From assembly GCA_903926565.1 (NCBI GenBank), contig CAIYJU010000101.1, positions 1 through 45,240 of the forward strand: a stretch of 45,240 nt of DNA, read 5' to 3'. Of the stretch, positions 8,867-17,272 are shown in pieces. A program made the position numbers and the translations under genes. The first letter of the stretch is position 1. Each line of letters opens with the position of its first letter. Below the pieces are notes generated by a model. That model did no database searches, was not told the origin of the DNA, and was given only the letters and a program-made list of their open reading frames with translations. Source of the stretch: an uncultured Bacteroidales bacterium. Lineage in GTDB: Bacteria; Bacteroidota; Bacteroidia; Bacteroidales; FEN-979.

Positions 8867-8897
8867 TTGCTTTTCATATGTAGTTGTATTATATTTG
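8867..8897 (+). promoter_or_regulatory. Promoter for small lipoprotein gene
   Basis: TTGC (8867-8870), a 19-base spacer and TATATTTG (8890-8897) match the Bacteroidota -33/-7 pattern. The coding ATG at 8916 lies 18 bases past the -7 box. Confidence 0.55.
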
Positions 8898-8915
8898 TAT
8901 GTCAATTATTCTGTC

Positions 8916-9464
8916 ATGAAAACATTATGTAAAACAAGTGCACTATTTCTTACAATGTCACTGTTTGCAATGGTTGCATGTGAGACAATCCCGGATAAGA
9001 ACGATGAATGCGATACCACAAAGATGATTGAGCCACAAAGTCCGGTCATCTATCTGAAGTTATTCCTCGATTATGATACCCTTCCCGGTCAGAGCCATTA
9101 CCTGTACCAGGCGACAAAGGCGACCTTTAGTGGTACCATCACCAAAGTCTATTGCAGTGGGAAGATAAGTACGACATTTTCTTTCAGTCCGGCATATTTT
9201 CTTTCAGAGATGGATCCCTATTACATTTTTAATGGGTTTTACCTTGATCAGCCATACCAGTTCAACTTTGACAATGACCTGGATTACCTGCTGATCCAGG
9301 CCAGGATCAAAGCCTATTTTGCTGATGGAAAAATCTATGAGTCTGATGAATTGATAAGAAGGTTTTATTACAAGAATATTCAGTATGATGTGAACCAAAT
9401 GAAGAAGTATCTTAAACTTCTCATGCCTGAACCGGTACACTGGACTGAAGTTACCTCAAAATAG
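8916..9464 (+). CDS. Small lipoprotein of unknown function
   Basis: About 182 residues from ATG 8916, chosen because the promoter ends at 8897 and because MKTLCKTSALFLTMSLFAMVAC is a good lipoprotein signal with the lipobox at the last cysteine. The mature part is rich in Tyr, Phe and Asp (SEMDPYYIFNGFYLDQPYQF), looks beta-stranded, and has no catalytic motif I recognise. It stands alone between the exonuclease and the mnmD operon, with its own promoter. Family not recognised. Confidence 0.72.
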   Translation: MKTLCKTSALFLTMSLFAMVACETIPDKNDECDTTKMIEPQSPVIYLKLFLDYDTLPGQSHYLYQATKATFSGTITKVYCSGKISTTFSFSPAYFLSEMDPYYIFNGFYLDQPYQFNFDNDLDYLLIQARIKAYFADGKIYESDELIRRFYYKNIQYDVNQMKKYLKLLMPEPVHWTEVTSK

Positions 9465-9471
9465 TCAAATA

Positions 9472-9680
9472 TCACTTTCCCCTGTGCAGAAATGGTTTTG
9501 GCCTTGCGTCAAAAATGATTTGTTGTTGCGGTGTAAGCAGGTTACGCTGTTCCTGGTCATGCCTGTTCATCACCTGCCCTGAGCTTGTTTATATCCGCCG
9601 TTACGACCATGCCCTGTTTGTATATTGAGATGCTGTCGGGGTGAAAATCCTGCGTTGTTGTGGGAGTTAATTTTATTCTT
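9472..9680 (-). pseudogene. Possible remnant of a Spy/CpxP-like protein
   Basis: Between the lipoprotein gene and mnmD, the minus strand carries a short reading that ends QEQRNLLTPQQQIIFDARP before a stop at 9472. The LTPQQQ..FD pattern resembles the C-terminal LTxxQ repeat of Spy/CpxP periplasmic chaperones. The upstream part (IYKQGMVVTADINKLRAG) continues only in another frame, which stops at a TGA near 9560. I see no start codon giving a whole protein. It could be a decayed gene or chance; low confidence. Confidence 0.3.
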
Positions 9681-9688
9681 TCCTGCTT

Positions 9689-10393
9689 TTATCGTTTTTC
9701 CGCCCGCAGGATATGCCTTTTGCCAGGGGGACCAGGAAGCTTTTCAGTTCGGAAACCGGCAGATTTCAAGGTCCTTACGATGGTTCCTTTCACAGAATAG
9801 GTCACCAGGATTCCTTCATGGTGCAACCTGTTGTTTATTTTGCCAAAAATATCCTCAGTCCATAGTTCAGGTTGTACATCCGGGCTGAAGGCATCAAAAT
9901 AGACCAGGTTAAATGAACCGGTAACAGGAATATGGTCTTCCACTGTTCCAAAGATCTTGTGCAGCGTGAACCAGGGGGATATTACCGTTGATTCATCCCA
10001 GGCGGAGAGATGAAGGTTTTCGAAAAGTTCCGTATGGGATGCAGGCTCAATCTGACGTGGATAATTCAATGCCCGCCAGCATTTTTCTGAAACAGGAAAC
10101 GCTTCGAGTGCAGTGTAATTTACCTTGATTCTGTGTTCACCCGCAGCAATGGCCGTTAAGAAGGCATTCAATCCGGTGCCGAAGCCAATCTCCAGTATGT
10201 CAATAGATTTAATCTCCTGACCAGGACCGGGGTTGAATTTCTCAACAGCAAACAGAAAACCTGTTTCAATAAAAACATGCAGGGATTCCTTGAATGCACC
10301 AAAGGTTGAATGGTAATGCTGGTTCAGGTCTTTGTGCAATAACGTATCTGAACCATCGGCTGTTTTAACAATTAACAAATCAGCATCTACCAA
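9689..10393 (-). CDS. mnmD: tRNA 5-aminomethyl-2-thiouridine methyltransferase (MnmD/MnmC2 type)
   Basis: A 234-residue SAM-dependent methyltransferase that finishes the mnm5s2U34 modification of tRNA. It is the stand-alone equivalent of the N-terminal domain of E. coli MnmC; no FAD oxidase domain is attached. The SAM site ILEIGFGTGLNA is at 66-77, followed by LVYFDAFSPDVQPELW, LVTYSVKG and PGPPGKRHILRA, all characteristic of the family. Its start overlaps the end of the fused E1 gene by seven bases, so it is probably translated from the same message. Confidence 0.88.
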   Translation of the reverse strand: MVDADLLIVKTADGSDTLLHKDLNQHYHSTFGAFKESLHVFIETGFLFAVEKFNPGPGQEIKSIDILEIGFGTGLNAFLTAIAAGEHRIKVNYTALEAFPVSEKCWRALNYPRQIEPASHTELFENLHLSAWDESTVISPWFTLHKIFGTVEDHIPVTGSFNLVYFDAFSPDVQPELWTEDIFGKINNRLHHEGILVTYSVKGTIVRTLKSAGFRTEKLPGPPGKRHILRAEKR

Positions 10394-12789
10394 ATTCTTG
10401 GATACTTATTCGGATTATATTCATGCATCATCTCATAAACCGTTTCAAACACATCCTCTGCATTCGGGTTTGAGAAATAGTCTCCGTCATTGGTATAAGC
10501 CGGTCGGTGGTCGTTGGCAGTAAGTGTGCGTGGTTCAGCATCGAGATAGCGGTAGCCACCCTGATCTTCCATCACTTTCTGCATCATGAAGGCAGTCGCA
10601 CCACCGCTTCCATCCTCATCAAAGAAGAGGATCTTATTGGTTTTTTTCAAAGACTTGAGGATGTCGTGGTTGATGTCGAACGGGAGGAGGGTCTGCACGT
10701 CGATCAGTTCGACAGAGATTCCGAAATCTTTAATCTGCGGCAACGCTTCTTCGGCAATTTTGACACATGAACCGTACGTTACGATCGTGATGTCTGATCC
10801 CTCCTGCAATACTTCAGGCACTCCAAGTGGAATCCTGTAGTTTCCGATATTTTCAGGCATCTGTTCTTTCAGGCGGTAGCCATTTAATGGTTCGATCACC
10901 AGCCCGGCATCGTCGGAAGCCATCATGGTGTTGTAGAATCCTGCAGCCTGGGTCATATTCCGCGGTACCATCACGAAAATCCCGCGAATGGAGTTGATAA
11001 CCATGCTGAGTGGTGAACCCGAATGCCAGATTCCGACCAGGCGGTGGCCACGGGTGCTGATAATAAGCGGAGCCTTCTGGCCTCCGACAGTGCGGTAGAG
11101 TGTCGTGGCAAGATCATCGCTCATCACCTGCAATCCATACAACAGGTAATCGAAATACTGAATTTCAGCAATCGGGCGCAATCCCCGTAAGGCCATGCCC
11201 AATCCCTGCCCGATGATGGTGGCTTCACGGATACCGGTATCTGAAATACGGGTTTCACCATACTTAGCCTGCATCCCTTCCAGTGTTTGGTTTACACCGC
11301 CTATTTTTCCTACATCTTCGCCAAAAATCAGTGCCAGCGGGTTGGTCTTGAAGAGAATGTCGTAATTGGCATTCAGGACTTCGCGTCCGGTAACGACCGG
11401 GGAGTTCTCGTTAAATACCGGCGGGATTCCGGCCACTTTAAGGGCACTGTGTTCAGACTGGCTGTAAAGGTGTGAACTGTATCGGGCAACATTCAGTTTA
11501 CGCTGTTCCGCCATCCATACATCGAGGTCGGCTTTCATCGGTTTTTTCATACTGCACGACGTACATACATCACGCATGATCTTTTTTGCCGAAGATATGA
11601 TGTCTTTTCTGATCGGATCTGCAATGGCTTCAAGGTCGGCCACGATCTTGTCGATACGGGATTGTTTTTTGCAGGGACAGTGTGTGGCTTTTACGACATC
11701 GATGAGGTGCTGGCGTTCAGCTTTAAAAGGTGCCAGAAATGCTTTGTATCCACGGTCGCGGGCAGCTTTTGCAGTTTTAACAGCTTCTGATTCAATTAGA
11801 TCAAGTTCTTCAACGGTAGCAATTTTTTCTGCAAGAATCCAGGTCCGCATCCTGGGAATACAATCATGATCTTTCTCCCAGGCAAGACGTTCCACTGATT
11901 TATAGCGTTCGTGCGATCCTGAAGTTGAATGTCCCTGGGGCTGGGTCAGCTCCCTGACATGGAAAACAACGGGAACCATCTCTTTCCGGCAAACGGCAAT
12001 GCCTTCTTCATACATTTCGTATAAAGCGGCATAGTCCCAGCCCATGCAGGAGTAGAGGCGAATCCCGGGTTTCTTTTCATCGGCAACAAACCCACTCAGT
12101 AACTCGGAGATATCCTCTTTGGTGGTCTGGTATTTCTTTGGAACGGAAATGCCATAGCCATCATCCCAGATTGAGAGTGCGATCGGGACCTGGAGCACAC
12201 CGGCAGCATTGACAGTCTCAAAGAAATGTCCTTCAGAAGTGGAAGCATCTCCAATCATGCCAAACGCTATTTCATTTCCTTTAACGGTGAATTTTTTTGC
12301 GGCCTCCCACATGTCCGGACTATTGCGAAAGACCTTGGAAGCAAGCGCAAGGCCGAGTAAACGTGGCATCTGCCCGGCAGTGGGAGAGATGTCACCGGAA
12401 GAGTTCTTTTGTTTGGTGAGGTCTTTCCATTCGCCATTTGCATCCAGGCTGCGGGTTGCAAAATGAGAATTCATCAGTCGGCCGCCATTGTCGGGGTTGC
12501 GTTCTAAATCGGTATCTCCGTAGAGTTGAGCAAAGAAGATATCGAGGTTGGATAACCCGGCAGCCATCATGAAGGTCTGGTCGCGGTAATATCCTGAACG
12601 CCAGTCGCCATCCTGAAAGAATTTTGCTTTGATAATCTGCGGAATTTCCTTTCCATCACCAAAAAGTCCGAAGTTGGCTCTGCCACCCAATACTTCACGC
12701 CTTCCCAATAAACTTACCTGGCGGCTTTCGTTAGCCAGTTTATAATCTTTTAAAACCTCTTCTTTGCTGAATTTACGTTTCTTTGACAT
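10387..12789 (-). CDS. Fused E1 alpha-beta 2-oxoacid dehydrogenase (transketolase-like)
   Basis: An 800-residue fusion of the two E1 subunits of a 2-oxoacid dehydrogenase, probably of the branched-chain or pyruvate type. The alpha half (1 to about 360) has a GDAS-x2-EG thiamine-diphosphate motif at 180-187, ending in WDDGYGIS, and the GHSTSGSHERY phosphorylation-loop region. The beta half (about 450-800) has VVTGREVLN, FGEDVG, a DTGIREATIIG segment and VPRNMTQAAGF. The linker carries C371, C373, C409 and C412 (CPC and CTSC), an unusual set. No E2 or E3 gene is nearby. Substrate is uncertain; the fused form is widespread in Bacteroidota. The mnmD gene overlaps its end. Confidence 0.85.
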   Translation of the reverse strand: MSKKRKFSKEEVLKDYKLANESRQVSLLGRREVLGGRANFGLFGDGKEIPQIIKAKFFQDGDWRSGYYRDQTFMMAAGLSNLDIFFAQLYGDTDLERNPDNGGRLMNSHFATRSLDANGEWKDLTKQKNSSGDISPTAGQMPRLLGLALASKVFRNSPDMWEAAKKFTVKGNEIAFGMIGDASTSEGHFFETVNAAGVLQVPIALSIWDDGYGISVPKKYQTTKEDISELLSGFVADEKKPGIRLYSCMGWDYAALYEMYEEGIAVCRKEMVPVVFHVRELTQPQGHSTSGSHERYKSVERLAWEKDHDCIPRMRTWILAEKIATVEELDLIESEAVKTAKAARDRGYKAFLAPFKAERQHLIDVVKATHCPCKKQSRIDKIVADLEAIADPIRKDIISSAKKIMRDVCTSCSMKKPMKADLDVWMAEQRKLNVARYSSHLYSQSEHSALKVAGIPPVFNENSPVVTGREVLNANYDILFKTNPLALIFGEDVGKIGGVNQTLEGMQAKYGETRISDTGIREATIIGQGLGMALRGLRPIAEIQYFDYLLYGLQVMSDDLATTLYRTVGGQKAPLIISTRGHRLVGIWHSGSPLSMVINSIRGIFVMVPRNMTQAAGFYNTMMASDDAGLVIEPLNGYRLKEQMPENIGNYRIPLGVPEVLQEGSDITIVTYGSCVKIAEEALPQIKDFGISVELIDVQTLLPFDINHDILKSLKKTNKILFFDEDGSGGATAFMMQKVMEDQGGYRYLDAEPRTLTANDHRPAYTNDGDYFSNPNAEDVFETVYEMMHEYNPNKYPRIW

Positions 12790-12851
12790 TGCTTGTTTGT
12801 TTGTTGCTTATTTGTCTCATGCTGAATGGGGCCGCCCGTATGCCTGCCTGT

Positions 12852-13430
12852 TTAATAATTCTCCTGCACCATTTCAAAATATCCCATCGGATGACTGCAA
12901 GCCGGGCAGTTCTGAAGTGCTTTTACACCATAATGGATGTATCCGCATTTACGGCACACCCAGTATGTCTTTTCATCCTTTTCGAAGACCCTGTTTTTCT
13001 CTAAATTATTTAAAAGTTTCCGAAAGCGTTTTTCATGATGCTCTTCAATTGTTGCGATCAGTTTGAACGCCACCGCCACTTTTGCAAATCCCTCTTCAGC
13101 AGCGATTTTGCCAAATTCGGGATAGAGTTCTGTCCACTCTTCATGCTCCCCGTCAGCAGAAGCTTTCAGGTTCTCTGCAGTTGTCCCAATGGTTCCGGCA
13201 GGGTATGAGGCTGTTATTTCAACCGGGCCGCCTTCAAGAAAGCGAAAAAAAGTCTTTGCATGACTTTCTTCGTTTAAGGCTGTTTCTGTGAAGAATGCAG
13301 CAATTTGTTCAAACCCCTCTTTTTTTGCCTGTTTGGCATAAAAGGTGTAGCGATTTTTCGCCTGGGATTCTCCTGCAAAAGATTTTAGCAGGTTCTTTTC
13401 GGTTCTGGTACCTTTGACGCTCTTTTCCAT
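12852..13430 (-). CDS. rbr: Rubrerythrin
   Basis: About 192 residues from ATG 13430 (MEKSVKGT); an ATG three codons upstream is also in frame. The N-terminal diiron four-helix domain has E-x6-Y motifs (FAGESQAKNRYTFYA, ETALNEESHAKTFF) and the second pair, KIAAEEGF and IATIEEHHEKRF. The C-terminal rubredoxin-like domain has CRKCG and CPAC. It reduces hydrogen peroxide in the cytoplasm of anaerobes, receiving electrons from rubredoxin; a rubredoxin gene lies 78 bases upstream on the same strand. Promoter-like TAACTTTG at 13463-13456. Confidence 0.95.
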   Translation of the reverse strand: MEKSVKGTRTEKNLLKSFAGESQAKNRYTFYAKQAKKEGFEQIAAFFTETALNEESHAKTFFRFLEGGPVEITASYPAGTIGTTAENLKASADGEHEEWTELYPEFGKIAAEEGFAKVAVAFKLIATIEEHHEKRFRKLLNNLEKNRVFEKDEKTYWVCRKCGYIHYGVKALQNCPACSHPMGYFEMVQENY

Positions 13431-13455
13431 AAAAGTCAACTTTAATTTTGAGCCT

Positions 13456-13463
13456 CAAAGTTA
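13456..13463 (-). promoter_or_regulatory. -7 promoter element for rubrerythrin
   Basis: Minus strand TAACTTTG, 26 bases before the chosen ATG. No clear -33 box is visible; upstream is a short degenerate repeat. Confidence 0.4.
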
Positions 13464-13474
13464 ATCGAAATTTT

Positions 13475-13505
13475 CTGATATCTGACGTTCAACATCTAAC
13501 GTCTA
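13475..13505. repeat. Degenerate word repeat (CTGATATCTGACGTTCAACATCTAACGTC)
   Basis: Variants of the words TCTGATATCTGACG and ACATCTAACGTC are juxtaposed between the rubredoxin stop and the rubrerythrin promoter. It resembles the other degenerate tandem repeats in this window, though with different words. Confidence 0.5.
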
Positions 13506-13507
13506 TC

Positions 13508-13678
13508 CTACCGCATCTTTACATAATCACCTTTTCCGACACCGCAAATCGGACAAACCCAATCGTCCGGTATGTCTTCAAAGGAGGTTCCGGCAGGAAT
13601 GCCTGAATCCGGGTCTCCAAAAATGGGGTCATAAACATGGCCACACACGGTGCATTTGTATTTTGGGGTAGTTGACAT
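13508..13678 (-). CDS. Rubredoxin
   Basis: A 56-residue one-iron electron carrier. Two CxxCG knuckles bind the iron: [10 protein letters not shown] (C9, C12) and [10 protein letters not shown] (C42, C45). The central [20 protein letters not shown] is the textbook rubredoxin stretch. It lies between the glutathione peroxidase and rubrerythrin genes, all on the minus strand, and likely feeds electrons to rubrerythrin. Short enough to be missed by length cut-offs. Confidence 0.95.
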   Translation of the reverse strand: MSTTPKYKCTVCGHVYDPIFGDPDSGIPAGTSFEDIPDDWVCPICGVGKGDYVKMR

Positions 13679-13716
13679 GGTTTTTTTTGTGAGGGTGTGA
13701 GTTGGTAAGTGCTATA

Positions 13717-14259
13717 TTATTTTTCTATCCAGGAGGTTATTTTTTCATCGAAAGGTTTATCCCCGGGGGAGGCAAAATCGACCACCTGGCCCTGCTCATT
13801 GATCATGAATTTCTGGAAGTTCCATTTTACGGGTGCATCCAGAACGCCGTTTTGTTCCCTGGATGTAAGCCAGGCATAAAGCGGGTCAATGTCCTTTCCT
13901 TTGACGGAGATCTTGGCCATCATGGGAAATGTGACGTTGTATTTGCTGGTACAGAACTCTTTGATCTCAGCATTTGTGCCTGGTTCCTGTCCCATGAAAT
14001 TGTTTGCAGGGAAACCAATGATGACAAAACCTTTCTCTGCATATTTTGCATAAAGTTCTTCAAGTTGTGCATATTGGGGTGTATATCCGCATTTTGAGGC
14101 AACATTGACCACAAGTACCTTCTTCCCTTTCAGGGAGGCAAGATCAAAGGGTGCTCCGTCAATGGAGGAGACCTTAAAATCATAGAGCGTTTTTTTATCC
14201 TGGGAGTTGGCTATTGTGGTCATCATGAAAAAAGTTAAAATAAACAACATGGTTTTCAT
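13717..14259 (-). CDS. Glutathione peroxidase-like thiol peroxidase, exported
   Basis: 180 residues with a signal peptide (MKTMLFILTFFMMTTIANS, likely cleaved before QDKK), so a periplasmic enzyme. The peroxidatic residue is cysteine C57 (ASKCGYT), not selenocysteine. C103 (EFCTSKYNVTFP) is in the place of the resolving cysteine of thioredoxin-linked family members. W146-N147 of WNFQKF are kept. The usual FPCNQF is FPANNF, so the catalytic-tetrad Gln is Asn87. Probably reduces peroxides using a thioredoxin-like donor. A good promoter lies upstream at 14301-14331. Confidence 0.9.
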   Translation of the reverse strand: MKTMLFILTFFMMTTIANSQDKKTLYDFKVSSIDGAPFDLASLKGKKVLVVNVASKCGYTPQYAQLEELYAKYAEKGFVIIGFPANNFMGQEPGTNAEIKEFCTSKYNVTFPMMAKISVKGKDIDPLYAWLTSREQNGVLDAPVKWNFQKFMINEQGQVVDFASPGDKPFDEKITSWIEK

Positions 14260-14300
14260 ATCGGGTTTTTTAGGATTCTAGAAGTTAATCAAATGGACTG

Positions 14301-14331
14301 CAAAGATACAAAAAACCTTAATTATTTGGAA
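14301..14331 (-). promoter_or_regulatory. Promoter for glutathione peroxidase gene
   Basis: Minus strand TTCC, a 19-base spacer and a perfect TATCTTTG (14308-14301). The coding start at 14259 leaves a leader of about 35 bases. Confidence 0.5.
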
Positions 14332-14344
14332 GAATTCTAAATAA

Positions 14345-15919
14345 TTAATGCCGGATGAGAAATTTTGCAGAATATGTTTTATCGCGGCACACAACGCAAA
14401 CAGTATAAATACCTTCTGTTTGAACGGATGTTTTTACTGCCCGGTTGAGCATTTGTGCATCGAATGACTGGAAAACCTTTTCTCCCAGTATGTTGTAAAT
14501 TTCAAGCCTGCTAAAGCCTGTTTTATCCGGGTGGTTGAATTTAATTGAAAAAGATGCATCAGCCGGGTTTGGAAAGACAAGTAAACCAGCCTGATGATTG
14601 TCTTGATCATCTATCCCTCCTGTAACATCAATACATCCTGTAAACGAAGTCAGTAAAGCATTGGTAATGACTGGATGCAACGAAGTTAAGGTTGCTGCAG
14701 CACCAGATGAAGTGGCAGTGACCGGAATAAGTCCCGGACTGCACGTATCTGAATAATCAGAACCGGCAAAAACACAGTCGTTGCCGTATCCGAGAGAATC
14801 GGCTTTGATAAGTCCGATCTGGTATCCCCACATTCCCGATTTTTTAACCCCCCAGATCGGGCCATTCCCAAATTCGAGGAATCCATGATCAGCTGACTCG
14901 ATCATATCCAGCACATCCAGTCTCAGCTCTCTGGCCCACAGAACAAACCCGTTTGAGTCGATTTTAAATGCATTTCCGAAATAACCGGTGGTGACAAATG
15001 CAAACCCGCCGTCATGCGTGTGTTGCAAGGTCGGTGCAGGCTGATAAGGAAAATTAAATGGGAACGACCCGGAATAATAAAACCTGCTCCATGCAATATT
15101 TCCGGAGAAGTCGGTTTTGGTCAGGATTGCACCCATTTCCAGCACGTGGCTATAACACAGATAACCTGAATTGATATTGACTACATCAAATCCTTCAGAA
15201 AAAGTAAATGGCGGATATTCCATCTTTTTGGCCCAGGATACATCGCCGCCTGAAGTTAATTTGATCAGGATGGCCGATCCTGTGGAGTTGTTGTTTTGCG
15301 TTATTCCAATCATAATAAATCCGCCATCGGGAGTCTGTTTTACAGCACTGGCCATGGTTGCAAAAGTTCCATGAGTTACCTGTTTAGTCCATTCCAGACT
15401 GCCGGAGGAGTCAAGTTTTACCAGGGTTGCTTTATAGTACGGAGGTGTAACATCCTGGGTGCTGTAACCTGCAATAAGGATTCCCTTGTCAGTGGTCTGA
15501 ATCACTGAATTGGCATACTCTTGGGAACCCAGGTTGATGGATTTGCACCATAAAGTATCCCCGTTTGTATTGGTTTTCATGCAGAACATGTTGTCGTCGT
15601 TCATGTTCCCAACGGAAATAAAACAGGCGTCATAGGTGGGGATAATCCGCGAGACAGAGGTGTTCCATGATCCGGGAAAACTGAATTTTTTTTCCCAGAG
15701 GATAGTTCCTGCCTGGTCAATTTTAAACAACAGTGCCTCGGCTTTGCTGTTTCTTGACCCGGCAACAATATAATTCATATCAGAAGATTGTACGGCGGCA
15801 CACCCTTCAGCGGGATCTGTATTTCTGCCAAATACCTTGCTGAACTTTGTTTGCTGAGCCTGAACGGCAAAGGAAAATGCCATTGAAAACAGAACCACTA
15901 TGAATGTTTTTGATTTCAT
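14345..15919 (-). CDS. Secreted protein with T9SS type A sorting domain
   Basis: A 524-residue secreted protein. Signal peptide MKSKTFIVVLFSMAFSFAVQAQ. The body (about 25-400) has six or seven repeats of the kind GGF.. or GILIAGYS followed by LVKLDSSGSLEWTKQ, a beta-propeller-like pattern common in Bacteroidota surface proteins. The C-terminal 80 residues (LLVFPNPADASFSIKF, LEIYNILGEKV, GIYTVCVV, FLIRH) form a typical T9SS type A sorting signal, so the protein should cross the outer membrane and be anchored or released there. Function unknown. The ATG at 15919 gives the signal directly. Confidence 0.85.
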   Translation of the reverse strand: MKSKTFIVVLFSMAFSFAVQAQQTKFSKVFGRNTDPAEGCAAVQSSDMNYIVAGSRNSKAEALLFKIDQAGTILWEKKFSFPGSWNTSVSRIIPTYDACFISVGNMNDDNMFCMKTNTNGDTLWCKSINLGSQEYANSVIQTTDKGILIAGYSTQDVTPPYYKATLVKLDSSGSLEWTKQVTHGTFATMASAVKQTPDGGFIMIGITQNNNSTGSAILIKLTSGGDVSWAKKMEYPPFTFSEGFDVVNINSGYLCYSHVLEMGAILTKTDFSGNIAWSRFYYSGSFPFNFPYQPAPTLQHTHDGGFAFVTTGYFGNAFKIDSNGFVLWARELRLDVLDMIESADHGFLEFGNGPIWGVKKSGMWGYQIGLIKADSLGYGNDCVFAGSDYSDTCSPGLIPVTATSSGAAATLTSLHPVITNALLTSFTGCIDVTGGIDDQDNHQAGLLVFPNPADASFSIKFNHPDKTGFSRLEIYNILGEKVFQSFDAQMLNRAVKTSVQTEGIYTVCVVCRDKTYSAKFLIRH

Positions 15920-16131
15920 GATGATTTTATTTGGGATGAAGAATGTTGTTGCGGCCGGTCATCGTGATTGAAGTAATGAATTGCCAATAATTAGAGAATG
16001 GATTTAGGACTGCAATAAGAGTCTCAATATTAATAAATAAATACCTTAAAGTCAAGATCTATTTACAGGGAAATCGCAAGTTTTCGGTTCGGCACCAGTA
16101 ACATGTCCGAAAAACCAGGTAAAACAAAATA

Positions 16132-16160
16132 TTTGTTGTTGATATTAATACCTATCTTTA
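16132..16160 (+). promoter_or_regulatory. Possible promoter for peroxiredoxin gene
   Basis: TTTG (16132-16135), a 17-base spacer and TATCTTTA (16153-16160), close to consensus but with a short spacer and one mismatch. It lies 34 bases before the start codon. The rest of the gap 15920-16193 shows nothing else recognisable. Confidence 0.4.
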
Positions 16161-16193
16161 TAGTCTCTGATTTTCATCAGTCAATAATAGTTT

Positions 16194-16775
16194 ATGTGCA
16201 GGAGAATTTTTTTTTACGGATTATTCATTTTGCTTTCAGGTATTTTATTTATTGGATGTGACAATCAATCAACAATACCTTCCGGGGTAACTCCAGGAAC
16301 CAAAAACAACAAAATGTCGGAAAAATTTGAGGCGGGGAGCAAAGCTCCTGAGTTTTCATTACCAGATCAATTCGGGAAGCGGGTCAACCTGAGCGATTTC
16401 ATCGGGAAGTCGAACCTGGTGCTCTATTTTTATCCCAAGGATGAATCTTATGGTTGTACCAAAGAGGCGTGCAGTTTTCGTGATAATTATGAGGTTTTCA
16501 AGGAGGCCGGTGCCGTGGTAATTGGTGTCAGCGCCGACGATGTAGCCTCACACCAGGCATTTGCAGCGAACCATAAACTGCCTTTCATACTTCTTTCAGA
16601 TAAAGACCGGTCGGTAGCCGCGAAATTTGGTGTTGGTAAATCACTTGGAGTACTGCCCGGACGGGTTACCTTTGTAATCGATAAACAGGGGATTGTGAGG
16701 CTTGTTTTTTCGTCGCAACTCAGCTTTGAAAAACATGTAACTGAGGCGATAGAGATTCTGAAGAAGCTTAAATAA
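16194..16775 (+). CDS. Lipoprotein peroxiredoxin of the Bcp/PrxQ type
   Basis: 193 residues. Residues 46-193 are a BCP/PrxQ peroxiredoxin with APEFSLPDQFGK, then YPKDESYGCTKEACSFRD with peroxidatic C88 and resolving C93. Residues 1-22 (ending SGILFIGC) are a lipoprotein signal with a lipobox at C22, so the enzyme should be membrane-anchored outside the cytoplasm; most Bcp proteins are cytosolic. A second ATG at residue 41 (MSEKFEAG) would give an ordinary cytosolic Bcp, so both forms are possible. The usual TPGC is SYGC. Its end overlaps the convergent LETM1-like gene by eight bases. Confidence 0.88.
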   Translation: MCRRIFFYGLFILLSGILFIGCDNQSTIPSGVTPGTKNNKMSEKFEAGSKAPEFSLPDQFGKRVNLSDFIGKSNLVLYFYPKDESYGCTKEACSFRDNYEVFKEAGAVVIGVSADDVASHQAFAANHKLPFILLSDKDRSVAAKFGVGKSLGVLPGRVTFVIDKQGIVRLVFSSQLSFEKHVTEAIEILKKLK

Positions 16776-17217
16776 TAAAGTTTTTCTCTTTCAGCAGGTC
16801 TTTTTCAATGCCTTCCGGTGTCAGTAAATCTTTCTTTTCTTTTGGATAAAAGGCGTCGGGCAGCAGCTGAATGTGCATGCTGAGCAGCAAATGATCCATG
16901 ATGATCAGCAGCAGTGTACCAATGAAGGGGAGCGGGATCAGCATGACCGGAACAATGACTCCTGAGCTTCTGAGAATATCGATAACCTGCCGTTTGAATT
17001 TTTTCTTCTCTTCCCTGGAAAGCTTCTCTTTTTTGATGTATTTTGACAGGATTGTGAAGGTCTCCTTTGTTTCCACTGCCTCCGCTTTGATCCCGGTGGA
17101 ATATCTGCCGGCTTCACCGAGAAACATCCTGGCATAGTTGCCGATGATTTCCTTTACCCTGGGCAAGGTAAACAGCCCCAGGAAATAGGCAATGATCTTT
17201 TTACGGAGGGATTTCAT
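16768..17217 (-). CDS. LETM1-like small membrane protein
   Basis: 149 residues. The segment SREEKKKFKRQVIDILR followed by the hydrophobic stretch GVIVPVMLIPLPFIGTLLLI and MDHLLLSM resembles the conserved core of LETM1-related proteins (a basic helix, a membrane segment with Pro, then a short tail). In Bacteroidota a longer LETM1-related protein exists; this is a short version. Function unknown, perhaps ion or membrane homeostasis. An upstream TACCTTTG at 17242-17235 may be its promoter. Confidence 0.55.
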   Translation of the reverse strand: MKSLRKKIIAYFLGLFTLPRVKEIIGNYARMFLGEAGRYSTGIKAEAVETKETFTILSKYIKKEKLSREEKKKFKRQVIDILRSSGVIVPVMLIPLPFIGTLLLIIMDHLLLSMHIQLLPDAFYPKEKKDLLTPEGIEKDLLKEKNFII

Positions 17218-17234
17218 TTAAATGGTTCTGGTGA

Positions 17235-17242
17235 CAAAGGTA
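17235..17242 (-). promoter_or_regulatory. -7 promoter element for LETM1-like gene
   Basis: Minus strand TACCTTTG, a perfect TAnnTTTG, 18 bases upstream of the ATG at 17217. No convincing -33 box. Confidence 0.4.
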
Positions 17243-17272
17243 GGAAAAAAAGAGGAGGGAAGGCGGACCGGG

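Noticed and set aside
12790..12851. GTTTGTTTGTTGC run as a promoter or regulatory site
   Set aside because: A simple short repeat before the fused E1 gene; no promoter element fits.
14318..14348. AT-only inverted repeat TTAATTATTT/AAATAATTAA as terminator
   Set aside because: It overlaps the stop codon of the T9SS gene and contains no G or C; likely chance in AT-rich DNA.
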